64,000 nt of DNA, from NCBI RefSeq assembly GCF_000238795.1, contig NZ_AFNK01000079.1, positions 62,001 to 126,000 of the forward strand, given 5' to 3'. The notes under the pieces are model-generated. The model was given only the letters and a program-made list of their open reading frames with translations. It had not been told where the DNA came from and searched no databases. Shown piece by piece: positions 18,243-25,586 of this stretch; the first letter of the stretch is position 1; every line of letters starts with the position of its first letter. The stretch is from Haemophilus sputorum CCUG 13788 (lineage in GTDB: Bacteria; Pseudomonadota; Gammaproteobacteria; Enterobacterales; Pasteurellaceae). A program made the position numbers and the translations under genes.

Positions 18243-18350
18243 ATGAACCGTAAATATCGTAGAAAAAATATATTTAAGATTGGCTTATTATATGGTGCTA
18301 TAGCAATAGTATTAACAGGATGTAGTTCTTGTTGGCCGATGTGTATCTAG
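18243..18350 (+). CDS. 35-residue predicted lipoprotein
   Basis: An open frame between the two Tli4-like genes encodes a basic N-terminus (MNRKYRRKNIFK), a hydrophobic stretch and the lipobox LTGC (Cys27), followed by only eight residues, SSCWPMCI. The ribosome site AAGAGA lies upstream. The mature peptide would have three cysteines and a lipid anchor. It resembles entericidin-like or lysis-type mini-lipoproteins only in layout. No function is recognised. Confidence 0.5.
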   Translation: MNRKYRRKNIFKIGLLYGAIAIVLTGCSSCWPMCI

Positions 18351-18371
18351 AAACATTATCTTTACAATAAC

Positions 18372-18409
18372 AGGCTATCTGAAACTTTAAGTTAGATTTC
18401 AGACAGCCT
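18372..18409. repeat. inverted pair resembling a Neisseriaceae DNA uptake sequence
   Basis: AGGCTATCTGAAA at 18372-18384 faces TTTCAGACAGCCT at 18397-18409, with one mismatch, followed by TTTT. The right arm read on the minus strand is AGGCTGTCTGAAA, close to Neisseriaceae DUS dialects. It may terminate the small lipoprotein transcript. Confidence 0.65.
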
Positions 18410-18470
18410 TTTACTATTGAATTTTGTAAGTGATGGTAGAACAACTAAGAGAAGTAGGAGTTAGCAGATT

Positions 18471-18522
18471 AAAAATTCCATTTTATTTAGCATTCTTAAA
18501 TTTACAGTAAGGAAGAGATCGC
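18471..18522 (+). repeat. direct repeat upstream of the second Tli4-like gene
   Basis: This is the second copy of the 52-base leader seen at 17057-17108. Conservation of leader and signal peptide coding region suggests a fairly recent tandem duplication. Confidence 0.85.
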
Positions 18523-19596
18523 ATGCCGAAGATGAAAATTTCTAAACTGATGTTTTATAGCACTGTTTTAACTAGTGTTATGTTGTCTTCTTGCAGTCAA
18601 CATCCCCAAACCCACTCAGCAGTAGAAAATGCAGCGAGCAATTATGCTCAAAATGTGGCTACGTATTGGACTGAGCAGCCATTTTGCAGCGGGCGCTACC
18701 AAATTAACTTACCTGCTAACCGTATAAGTGGGACTGGTTGGCTTCGATATAATGGTTGGCAGATAATTGTGCGACCAGATTATTGGAATCTGGAAGTAGA
18801 ATCCGTATTAGAGGTTAAAGAAAAAGGATATAACGGAAATGAGAGTTTTATAGAAAATCGCATAATTATTCCTAACAAAGCGATAGCGATGGTCACGCAG
18901 GCTCCTGGTTCATGGGAACACTCGGTGTCAAAGCACTTAAAAGGCATGATCTATTATGTCACGTTCTATTTCAAGTTAAGCAAGAATGATGCCTATTCCA
19001 TTACAACTCTTGCAAGCATTATGCCTGTCAACGGCAAAGCGCCACCAAACCTGAAACAGCTGGAAAAAAGTAAAGTTGATGAAGCTATTGGACAGATACG
19101 GAATGATTTTTTTGACAAGCTGAGAGATCGTAAAGATACTGAAATGCCACAGCAACAGGGGGTCTGTTTAACAGAAGGATTTATTGCCGATAAGGGAACT
19201 GAACCGTTTTTTGGCAGTGCGGGCATTAAAATCAAAGACTATAAAGACGTTTATACAGAGCTAACGACGGGTGGATCTTTGGAGGAAGGTGATAAACCGC
19301 TATTAGAACGCGATCTTTTCACTAAAGATAGTGGTTTGGATAAACTCTTCTCGTGGGCGAAATACAGCACCATCCGCAAAGGAAAACGCGATATTAATGG
19401 TATGACCGGCAGTGAAAAACTGGTTAAGTGGCAGGGAAATCGATATTTATTTATCTGGGAAAAAGATGATGGCAGTGTGAGATTTAAGATGACTTTTGGT
19501 ACCAATAAGAAAAATGCCAAAGGTTCGCCACTCAGTGAGAAAGAGGCTTTAACCGCTTGGGATGTGATATTGCCGACATTAAAAAAACGGCTTTAA
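18523..19596 (+). CDS. Tli4-like T6SS immunity lipoprotein, copy 2
   Basis: A paralogue of the gene at 17109 with the same length (357 aa), nearly the same signal peptide and lipobox (LSSC, Cys24), and the same FCSGRYQINLPAN and GVCLTEGFI motifs. Differences cluster at about residues 65-170, in the N-terminal domain, while the region around residue 215 to the C-terminus is much more alike. Such uneven divergence is expected if each copy neutralises a different effector. The assignment carries the same uncertainty as copy 1. Confidence 0.65.
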   Translation: MPKMKISKLMFYSTVLTSVMLSSCSQHPQTHSAVENAASNYAQNVATYWTEQPFCSGRYQINLPANRISGTGWLRYNGWQIIVRPDYWNLEVESVLEVKEKGYNGNESFIENRIIIPNKAIAMVTQAPGSWEHSVSKHLKGMIYYVTFYFKLSKNDAYSITTLASIMPVNGKAPPNLKQLEKSKVDEAIGQIRNDFFDKLRDRKDTEMPQQQGVCLTEGFIADKGTEPFFGSAGIKIKDYKDVYTELTTGGSLEEGDKPLLERDLFTKDSGLDKLFSWAKYSTIRKGKRDINGMTGSEKLVKWQGNRYLFIWEKDDGSVRFKMTFGTNKKNAKGSPLSEKEALTAWDVILPTLKKRL

Positions 19597-19631
19597 ATAA
19601 GGGACTATTGCAGTTAAATTAAAGTAAAAAT

Positions 19632-19686
19632 ACAAGCGGTTGGATTTTGAAGGTAATTTGCAAAAATACTGTAAAATTTGACCGCT
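19632..19686. repeat. imperfect inverted pair of Apl-type uptake signals
   Basis: ACAAGCGGT at 19632-19640 faces TTTGACCGCT ending at 19686, with TTTGCAAA in between and TTTT after. No DUS-like hairpin follows here. The remaining bases to 19934 are AT-rich with no recognisable element other than the ribosome site AGAGGAAAG at 19921. Confidence 0.7.
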
Positions 19687-19934
19687 CTTTTAAATCAAAA
19701 GCCTTCAAAACTTAGCGCATTGAGATTTTGATTATTAGTATTAAATTAAAAAAATCTAATGTGGCTTGCCTTGTAAATAATTGTAGAGATCCAATTGAAA
19801 AATGGATAAACTGAAATCATCAGCAATTTTCGAAAATCTTCAGTTAGAGATGTAAAAGACCTGTCTCAATTTAGTCGCAAATCAACCTTATTTTAAACAC
19901 TCGCTAAATAGCATGCACAAAGAGGAAAGTTACA

Positions 19935-21575
19935 ATGGCCATTTTTAACAAATTTCAACGTACCAAGCAGGTTGCAGAAATCTTATTACGTTATGGTTTA
20001 GATGAGTTTTTTGAACGCAGTAATTTAGAGAAGTGGTTACCGGAATCCCTTTCAAATAAGTTAGCCAATGAATCAAGTGGAAGCGTGTCTGTATATGAAC
20101 GTATCCGTCGAGCGATGGAAGAGCTGGGCACAACTTACGTTAAATTAGGGCAGATGTTAAGTGATCGCCGTGATTTGCTACCAGTTGAAATGATTACTGA
20201 ACTACAAAAATTGCAAGATAAAGTAGAAGTTCAGCCCATTGATATTGCAGAGAAATTTCAGCGTGAATTAGGCATAGATATTCATGAACATTTCGAAATG
20301 CTTGCTTCAGAGCCTATGGCATCAGCTTCTATCGGTCAAGTATTCAAAGGGCGGTTGAAAAACGGACAAGATGTTGCGGTAAAAATCAAACGAGAAGGCA
20401 TTGATGAGGTCATTAAGGCAGATTTACTTATCTTACAAGATCTCGTGAATTTTCTAGAACAACGCAACGACATTATTTCTAACCTTCAACCTAAAGCGTT
20501 ATTAAATACCTTCAAAGAATCCATTACAACAGAACTCTCCCTTGAAAGTGAGCGTCGTAGCATTGAGCGTTTTGCTAATAATTTTAAGCAAGATTCACGT
20601 ATTTTAGTCCCACAAACCTATTCGAATTTATCAAACAATAACATTCTTTGTATGGATTTTGTGTATGGCTCAAAAGTGACCAATAAAGCACAGATTGAAC
20701 AACAAGGTTTACTGGCTAAAGATGTTGCTTTACTTGGATTAGATCTCTATATGAAACAAGTATTTGAGTTTGGCTTCTTTCATGCTGATCCCCACCCTGG
20801 CAACATTCTATTAACGCCTGACGGGCAGATTGCTTTTATTGACTTGGGGGCAATGGGCAAACTCAGTCCTAAAGAACGCGAATTACTTGGAAATTGTTTG
20901 TACTATGCCTCTCAAAAAAATGTGCGAAAAATCATCGAGACCATTAAGCAGCTTGCTGTCAGTTATAATGTGCCGAATGAAAAAACGCTAGAAAATGATC
21001 TTTCTGAGATTTTCATGCTCCTCACTGAAAGCAATTTGGCAGGGTTAGATATCAGTGAATTGATGAATCGTTTTACCAAAATTATGAGCGAAAATAGCAT
21101 TATTATGCCTGAGGGCGTTTATTTGCTAGCAAAAGGTTTTGCCCAGATTGAGGGAATCGGGCGTTATCTCTATCCTGAATTAGATATTGCAGCCGTACTT
21201 AAACCTTATGTTACACAAATGCTCAAGAAACGATTTTCACCTAAACGCGTGATTAGTGAAAATTTCGAAAAAATTGCTGACAGCTACAACAACTGGCTTT
21301 CGCTTCCGGAAGAAGTCAAAATTTTCTTACAAAAAATCAGCAATAAGGAAATTCGTCTTGAACATGAAATCCACGGATTAGAGCATTTTCGTAAGACTGT
21401 CGAACGAGTGGGCATTATGTTGATTATTGCTGCACTCATTATTGCAGCGTCTATTTTATCGTTGAACGAAAATCTCCCTCAGCTCAATGGTATACCAATA
21501 CCAAGCTTGATTTGCGGTGCGATTGCATTAGTACTGGCGGTCTTTTTATTGATTAAGCGAATAGATAAGAATTAA
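19935..21575 (+). CDS. ABC1/UbiB-family atypical kinase
   Basis: A 546-residue protein of the ABC1/AarF/UbiB atypical kinase family. It contains the family KxGQ motif (TYVKLGQMLSDRRDLLP near residue 70), an alanine-rich nucleotide loop (ASASIGQVFKG), an ExD-type segment and the catalytic DPHPGNILL followed by the metal-binding IDLGAMG. Two membrane segments lie at the C-terminus (about 497-516 and 523-542), as in UbiB. UbiB supports ubiquinone synthesis as an ATPase. Here the gene is isolated from ubiE/ubiJ, so it is probably an additional family member of unknown role. Confidence 0.8.
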   Translation: MAIFNKFQRTKQVAEILLRYGLDEFFERSNLEKWLPESLSNKLANESSGSVSVYERIRRAMEELGTTYVKLGQMLSDRRDLLPVEMITELQKLQDKVEVQPIDIAEKFQRELGIDIHEHFEMLASEPMASASIGQVFKGRLKNGQDVAVKIKREGIDEVIKADLLILQDLVNFLEQRNDIISNLQPKALLNTFKESITTELSLESERRSIERFANNFKQDSRILVPQTYSNLSNNNILCMDFVYGSKVTNKAQIEQQGLLAKDVALLGLDLYMKQVFEFGFFHADPHPGNILLTPDGQIAFIDLGAMGKLSPKERELLGNCLYYASQKNVRKIIETIKQLAVSYNVPNEKTLENDLSEIFMLLTESNLAGLDISELMNRFTKIMSENSIIMPEGVYLLAKGFAQIEGIGRYLYPELDIAAVLKPYVTQMLKKRFSPKRVISENFEKIADSYNNWLSLPEEVKIFLQKISNKEIRLEHEIHGLEHFRKTVERVGIMLIIAALIIAASILSLNENLPQLNGIPIPSLICGAIALVLAVFLLIKRIDKN

Positions 21576-21590
21576 TGTAATGAGAATAAT

Positions 21591-21645
21591 ACAAGCGGTC
21601 GAATTTTTAAGATGATTTGCAAAAACACCTCAACATTTGACCGCT
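21591..21645. repeat. inverted pair of Apl-type uptake signals after the ABC1 kinase gene
   Basis: ACAAGCGGTC at 21591-21600 faces TTTGACCGCT at 21636-21645, with GATTTGCAAAAA between. A Neisseria-type pair begins only 13 bases further on. Confidence 0.8.
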
Positions 21646-21658
21646 TTTTGGCATGAAA

Positions 21659-21687
21659 AGGCCGTCTGAAATTTCAGACGGCTTTTT
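21659..21687 (+). terminator. terminator built from two Neisseria-type DNA uptake sequences
   Basis: GCCGTCTGAAA (21661-21671) is directly followed by its exact inverse TTTCAGACGGC (21672-21682) and then TTTTT. With the preceding AG, the left arm is the 12-base form AGGCCGTCTGAA. This is the arrangement commonly seen at terminators in Neisseria and is foreign to Pasteurellaceae. Confidence 0.88.
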
Positions 21688-21829
21688 CATTATCTTAAAT
21701 TCAATTTAAAAAATGCAAAAATCAATCATTTTTTCATTTGAAAAAATGTAAATATATAAACTCATATCATTAGAAAAAGTGTATTCATCACTGTATAATT
21801 AGCCTATATCCGTCGTTTTGGAGGGCATT

Positions 21830-23110
21830 ATGCAGCGTAAAATCATACAATCCTTAGAAAATTGGAAACACAAAACAAACCGCAAACCGTTGATTATTCA
21901 AGGAGCAAGACAGGTAGGAAAAACCTGGGCGATGAAACACTTTGGCGAGCAATCCTTTGAAAAAGTGGCGTATATCAACTTTGATAATAACCCTCGCATG
22001 AAAACGCTATTTTCTGGCGACTATGATATTGATCGCTTGATACTCGGTTTGAAAATTGAAAGCGGTGTCGATATTCAAGCAGAAAACACCCTGATTATTT
22101 TTGATGAAATACAAGAAGTCCCGCAGGCATTATCTTCACTCAAATATTTTTACGAAAATGCACCTCAATTTTATATTGTCGCGGCTGGCTCATTGCTTGG
22201 GGTATCACTACATCATCAAGTCTCTTTTCCTGTCGGCAAAGTGGACTTTTTACCACTCTATCCCATGGATTTTCACGAATTTTTAACCGCACTTGGCAAA
22301 CAAGATTTGGTGAAATTGCTTGAGCTGAAAGACTGGTCGCTAATTTCCGCCATGAAAACCACCTATATTGATTTACTCCGTTTATATTATTTTGTTGGCG
22401 GTATGCCTGAAGCGGTAAAAGTATTTATCGAAACACAAAATGTCGATGAAGTGCGTCAAGTACAACGTAATTTATTGATGGCGTATGAACAAGATTTTTC
22501 CAAACATATTCACGATGGTCAAACCGTGCAAAAAGTGCGGTCAATTTGGGCTTCCATTCCAGAGCAACTTGCCAAAGAAAATAAAAAATTTATCTATGCT
22601 CAGCTACAAAAAGGGGCGAGAAGCAAAGACTATGAAATTGCTTTGCAATGGCTAAAAGACAGCGGCTTAGTACATAGCGTGCCTCGAGTGAAGAAACCAC
22701 ATTTACCACTTTCCGCTTATCAAGATAACGCCTTTAAATTGTATGGGTTAGATGTCGGGCTACTTGCCGCACAAAGCAATTTGGATGCCAGCGTACTGCT
22801 AGAAGGTAGCCGTATTTTCACTGAATTTAAAGGAGCTTTAACCGAACAATATGTCTTGCAACAATTGATTGCCACGCAAGAAAACCCTGTTTTTTATTGG
22901 GCAACTGAAAAAGGTACGGCAGAGGTCGATTTTATTCTGCAACGTAAGCAATCCGTTATCCCGATTGAGGTCAAAGCAGAAGAAAATTTAAAAGCAAAAA
23001 GTTTGAAAGTGTATGTAGAACAATTTCAGCCAGCGCAAGCTATTCGTTTTTCCATGGCGGATTATCGGGAACAGGATTGGCTAGTGAATGTGCCGTTGTA
23101 TGTTTTTTAA
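21830..23110 (+). CDS. DUF4143-type AAA ATPase
   Basis: A 426-residue P-loop ATPase of the AAA_14/DUF4143 family. The N-terminus has Walker A GARQVGKT and Walker B LIIFDEIQE. The C-terminal DUF4143 part ends with a PD-(D/E)XK-like motif (EVDFILQRKQSVIPIEVKAE), as in many members. The function of this widespread family is unknown. The frame opens at TTG 21818, but ATG 21830 follows the ribosome site GGAGG at 21820. A TATAAT is at 21794. Unlike every neighbour it contains two H. influenzae-type USS cores, which suggests recent transfer. Confidence 0.85.
   Translation: MQRKIIQSLENWKHKTNRKPLIIQGARQVGKTWAMKHFGEQSFEKVAYINFDNNPRMKTLFSGDYDIDRLILGLKIESGVDIQAENTLIIFDEIQEVPQALSSLKYFYENAPQFYIVAAGSLLGVSLHHQVSFPVGKVDFLPLYPMDFHEFLTALGKQDLVKLLELKDWSLISAMKTTYIDLLRLYYFVGGMPEAVKVFIETQNVDEVRQVQRNLLMAYEQDFSKHIHDGQTVQKVRSIWASIPEQLAKENKKFIYAQLQKGARSKDYEIALQWLKDSGLVHSVPRVKKPHLPLSAYQDNAFKLYGLDVGLLAAQSNLDASVLLEGSRIFTEFKGALTEQYVLQQLIATQENPVFYWATEKGTAEVDFILQRKQSVIPIEVKAEENLKAKSLKVYVEQFQPAQAIRFSMADYREQDWLVNVPLYVF
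22286..22294 (-). repeat. H. influenzae-type uptake signal core inside the DUF4143 gene
   Basis: ACCGCACTT is the reverse of the Hin core AAGTGCGGT. On the minus strand it reads on as TTAAAAATTC, fitting the AT-rich extension of the Hin consensus. Confidence 0.75.
22533..22541 (+). repeat. second H. influenzae-type uptake signal core inside the DUF4143 gene
   Basis: AAAAGTGCGGTCAATTT at 22531-22547 contains the exact Hin core and its AT-rich extension. I found no exact Hin core elsewhere in the window. Confidence 0.78.
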
Positions 23111-23136
23111 TATGTTAATTAATAAGGAACTAAATT

Positions 23137-24945
23137 ATGGAATTCCCATTATCTATTACAGCTAATATCAATAGCCATGAAGGTAATTTTTCTAGAGAAA
23201 TTGAACTAAGATCGTCATTAACATTTATTGTCGGGCCAAATGGTTCAGGAAAAACTCATTTATTAAAGGGATTAAAAGGAAGTTTTAATAGTTACACTAA
23301 TAAAAAAGTTCGTTTTATTTCTGCTGGGCGTTTAGGTCCTTTGGAAAAATATCGCTCCAATTATGATCAATATGATCGCTCTGGTGATGCAGATAGAGCT
23401 ATTCATGGTAGTAAATATGATTCTGAATATCGCCATAAAATAGAAACTATTAATGGAGATTTACATACGCTGTCAGTTCGCACTGATATCTTAATCAAGG
23501 TAAGAGAACGTTTACAAAAATTGTTTAAACGAAATATTGAAATTGATTGGGATGCTGGAGAGTTAAAAGTGTCATTTGCTAGACTAGATGACTGTAATTC
23601 ATATTACTCCTCTGGGCGTGAAGCATCTGGGTTACTACATCTTGTTGGGATTTTATCTGCACTATACGATGATGAAGTCGGGGTTTTACTTATTGATGAG
23701 CCTGAAGTTTCATTACACCCACAATTACAAGCCTTTCTACTTAAAGAAATTACACGTGTTGCGGGAATCCCTGGTAAAGATGGCTATAAAAAAATAATTG
23801 TGATGGCAACACACTCAACGGAAATGATCAAGATTTCGAAAACAGATGATTTGTTATCTTTTATTTTTTGTAATGATTTAAAAGAGGAGCCTATTCAAAT
23901 TCCTCAAAATGCAGGGGAGTTAAAAAATGGAAAATTAAGAACTCTTATTACTCGATTAGGACAAGAACACAAATTAGCCTTATTCTCTAGAACACCACTT
24001 TTAGTCGAAGGCCCATCTGATGTTATTGTCTGCAATGCGCTTTCAGATAAATTAGATTTAAATCTCGAAGCAGCAGGTTCACAGATTCTGCCGATTAATG
24101 GCAAGGAAGCTATGCCTGAAACAGTTAAGTTATTTAGATTAATGGGTAAAACACCAACAGTTTTAGTTGATGCAGATGCTTTTGCAGATAGTTTGGATCT
24201 AGTTCGTGCTTATTTTCATAATGAACAAATACGGAATACTGCAGATAGATTAGTGAGTAAAAAAGGCCATTCAAGTATTTTAGATTTTGCCAAGGATATT
24301 TATGATGACTTCTGTTTATTAGTTCAAAATAACTGGGATGATATTGCTAATATAGCTCAGAATCATTCATATTTTACCTTATCAGAAAATGAATCCTTGA
24401 ATAAAAAACGTTCAGCTTTATGTGCAGTATTCAATGAACAAAATTCAAAAGGGGCTTGGAGTATGTTGAAAAATAGACTCTGTGTATTATTTGATATTTT
24501 TGAAGAAACAGGATTGTTTATTTTGAGAAAAGGAGCTCTTGAATCCTATTATCATGATAATAATGCAATTACAGATAAAGTTGAGGATGCAGTTATTGAA
24601 AGTGAATATATTTTATCTTCATCAGACGAGCTTGAAAGCACATACCAAGATATTCTGAAGTGCTTGAAATATGCGTCAGATAGTGAATCTATTGATGAAT
24701 CAAGAGCAATTCGAGACGAGCTTTTATCCTTTGTTTCCCCAATTCATGCCCATTATGCAGAAGGGGAAGAAAATTTGAATACATTAGGAAGACAGTCATC
24801 AATATTTCATCATCGAATTAATGAAGAAGGAAAACTAGAAGTATCTATAACTAGCAAAGTGCTAGATGTAACAGGCTTTCCTATTATCTTGAATAAATAT
24901 GATGATGTACGAAAGGTTATTAATAATAAGTTAGGAATTGAATAA
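23137..24945 (+). CDS. OLD-family ATPase with TOPRIM nuclease domain
   Basis: A 602-residue protein with the architecture of overcoming-lysogenization-defect (OLD) nucleases. The ABC-type ATPase has Walker A GPNGSGKT at residues 33-40, a signature-like SSGREASGLLHL near 158, Walker B LLIDEPEVSLHPQ from 184 and the switch histidine in ATHSTEM. The TOPRIM part follows, with EGPSD at 291-295 and VDADAF near 345-349. OLD proteins cut DNA and several act in phage defence (OLD of P2, GajA of Gabija, parts of PARIS). No GajB-like helicase or other known partner is next to it. It lies 26 bases after the DUF4143 ATPase, so the two are probably co-transcribed. Confidence 0.82.
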   Translation: MEFPLSITANINSHEGNFSREIELRSSLTFIVGPNGSGKTHLLKGLKGSFNSYTNKKVRFISAGRLGPLEKYRSNYDQYDRSGDADRAIHGSKYDSEYRHKIETINGDLHTLSVRTDILIKVRERLQKLFKRNIEIDWDAGELKVSFARLDDCNSYYSSGREASGLLHLVGILSALYDDEVGVLLIDEPEVSLHPQLQAFLLKEITRVAGIPGKDGYKKIIVMATHSTEMIKISKTDDLLSFIFCNDLKEEPIQIPQNAGELKNGKLRTLITRLGQEHKLALFSRTPLLVEGPSDVIVCNALSDKLDLNLEAAGSQILPINGKEAMPETVKLFRLMGKTPTVLVDADAFADSLDLVRAYFHNEQIRNTADRLVSKKGHSSILDFAKDIYDDFCLLVQNNWDDIANIAQNHSYFTLSENESLNKKRSALCAVFNEQNSKGAWSMLKNRLCVLFDIFEETGLFILRKGALESYYHDNNAITDKVEDAVIESEYILSSSDELESTYQDILKCLKYASDSESIDESRAIRDELLSFVSPIHAHYAEGEENLNTLGRQSSIFHHRINEEGKLEVSITSKVLDVTGFPIILNKYDDVRKVINNKLGIE

Positions 24946-24976
24946 ATTGAATGGATCTTTAGACGGGTTAAGACTT

Positions 24977-25030
24977 CAAGCGGTCAATTTTTGAAGAGCA
25001 TTTGCAAAAATACTGGAGAATTTGACCGCT
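24977..25030. repeat. inverted pair of Apl-type uptake signals after the OLD gene
   Basis: CAAGCGGTC at 24977-24985 faces TTTGACCGCT at 25021-25030 with TTTGCAAAAATACTG between. The inner sequence closely resembles that at 19632-19686. Confidence 0.8.
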
Positions 25031-25042
25031 TTTAGAAATGGA

Positions 25043-25078
25043 AAAGGTAGTTTGAGATTTTAGTTTCAAGCTGCCTTT
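25043..25078. repeat. DUS-like hairpin after the OLD gene
   Basis: AAAGGTAGTTTGAGA at 25043-25057 can pair, through G-U pairs, with TTTCAAGCTGCCTTT at 25064-25078. The right arm on the minus strand reads AAAGGCAGCTTGAAA, one base from the Kingella-type DUS core AGGCAGCCTGAA. It likely terminates the OLD transcript. Confidence 0.6.
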
Positions 25079-25133
25079 CTTTTTATTATTCTAAGAATAA
25101 TAATAACCGAAATCCTCATTCAAGGAGTAAACC

Positions 25134-25493
25134 ATGCGCCAAGCACAACAAGTCTTTGATTATGCGGCGAATCAATATGCGACGCAGCCGGAATATCTTT
25201 GGGCAAAACATCCAGAATATGCCGTTTTGCGTCATGGCAATGCTAAAAGGAAATGGTATGCGCTTATTGGTAAAATCAGTAAAACCAAGCTTGGTTTAAA
25301 AGAAGAAGGAGAGGCTAATTTTATCAATCTCAAATGTCCACCCGATATGGTAAGCATCTTACAGCAATCGCCTAATTTCTTACCCGCCTACCATATGAAC
25401 AAAACCCATTGGCTGACAATAGTGTTAGATCATGGCGTAGAAACGGAAGAAATTTTTAAGTTATTAGATTGGAGTTATGATTTGACGAAGTAG
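25134..25493 (+). CDS. MmcQ/YjbR family protein
   Basis: A 119-residue protein of the MmcQ/YjbR family, sometimes called CyaY-like DNA-binding fold. It has the typical YLWAKHPEYAVLRHGNAKRKWYALI, the FINLKCPPDM strand and the C-terminal HWLTIVLD and LLDWSYDL. Family members are small cytoplasmic proteins of uncertain function. The ribosome site AAGGAG precedes the ATG at 25134. It is followed by a convergent regulator gene. Confidence 0.82.
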   Translation: MRQAQQVFDYAANQYATQPEYLWAKHPEYAVLRHGNAKRKWYALIGKISKTKLGLKEEGEANFINLKCPPDMVSILQQSPNFLPAYHMNKTHWLTIVLDHGVETEEIFKLLDWSYDLTK

Positions 25494-25549
25494 CGTTTCA
25501 CAAATTATTTCTGCTCGTTTGTTCTTTACAAACCAAATAAAAATCCTCA

Positions 25550-25572
25550 CTTTCAGTGAAAGAGAGGATTAC
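25550..25572. terminator. terminator between the YjbR-like gene and the GntR-type regulator
   Basis: TCCTCACTTTCAGTGAAAGAGAGGATT can fold as a short hairpin (CTCACTTTCA against TGAAAGAGAG, with one mismatch), preceded by A-rich and followed by T-rich sequence. It lies in the gap between convergent genes. Confidence 0.55.
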
Positions 25573-25586
25573 TTTTATCTTCTGAC

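Noticed and set aside
19935-21575. Assignment of the ABC1 kinase as the ubiquinone gene ubiB
   Set aside because: It has no ubiE or ubiJ next to it and lies in an accessory block; only the family level is supported.
23137-24945. Gabija (GajA) call for the OLD-type gene
   Set aside because: The domain order fits GajA, but no GajB-like UvrD/PcrA helicase is next to it; both neighbours are other families.
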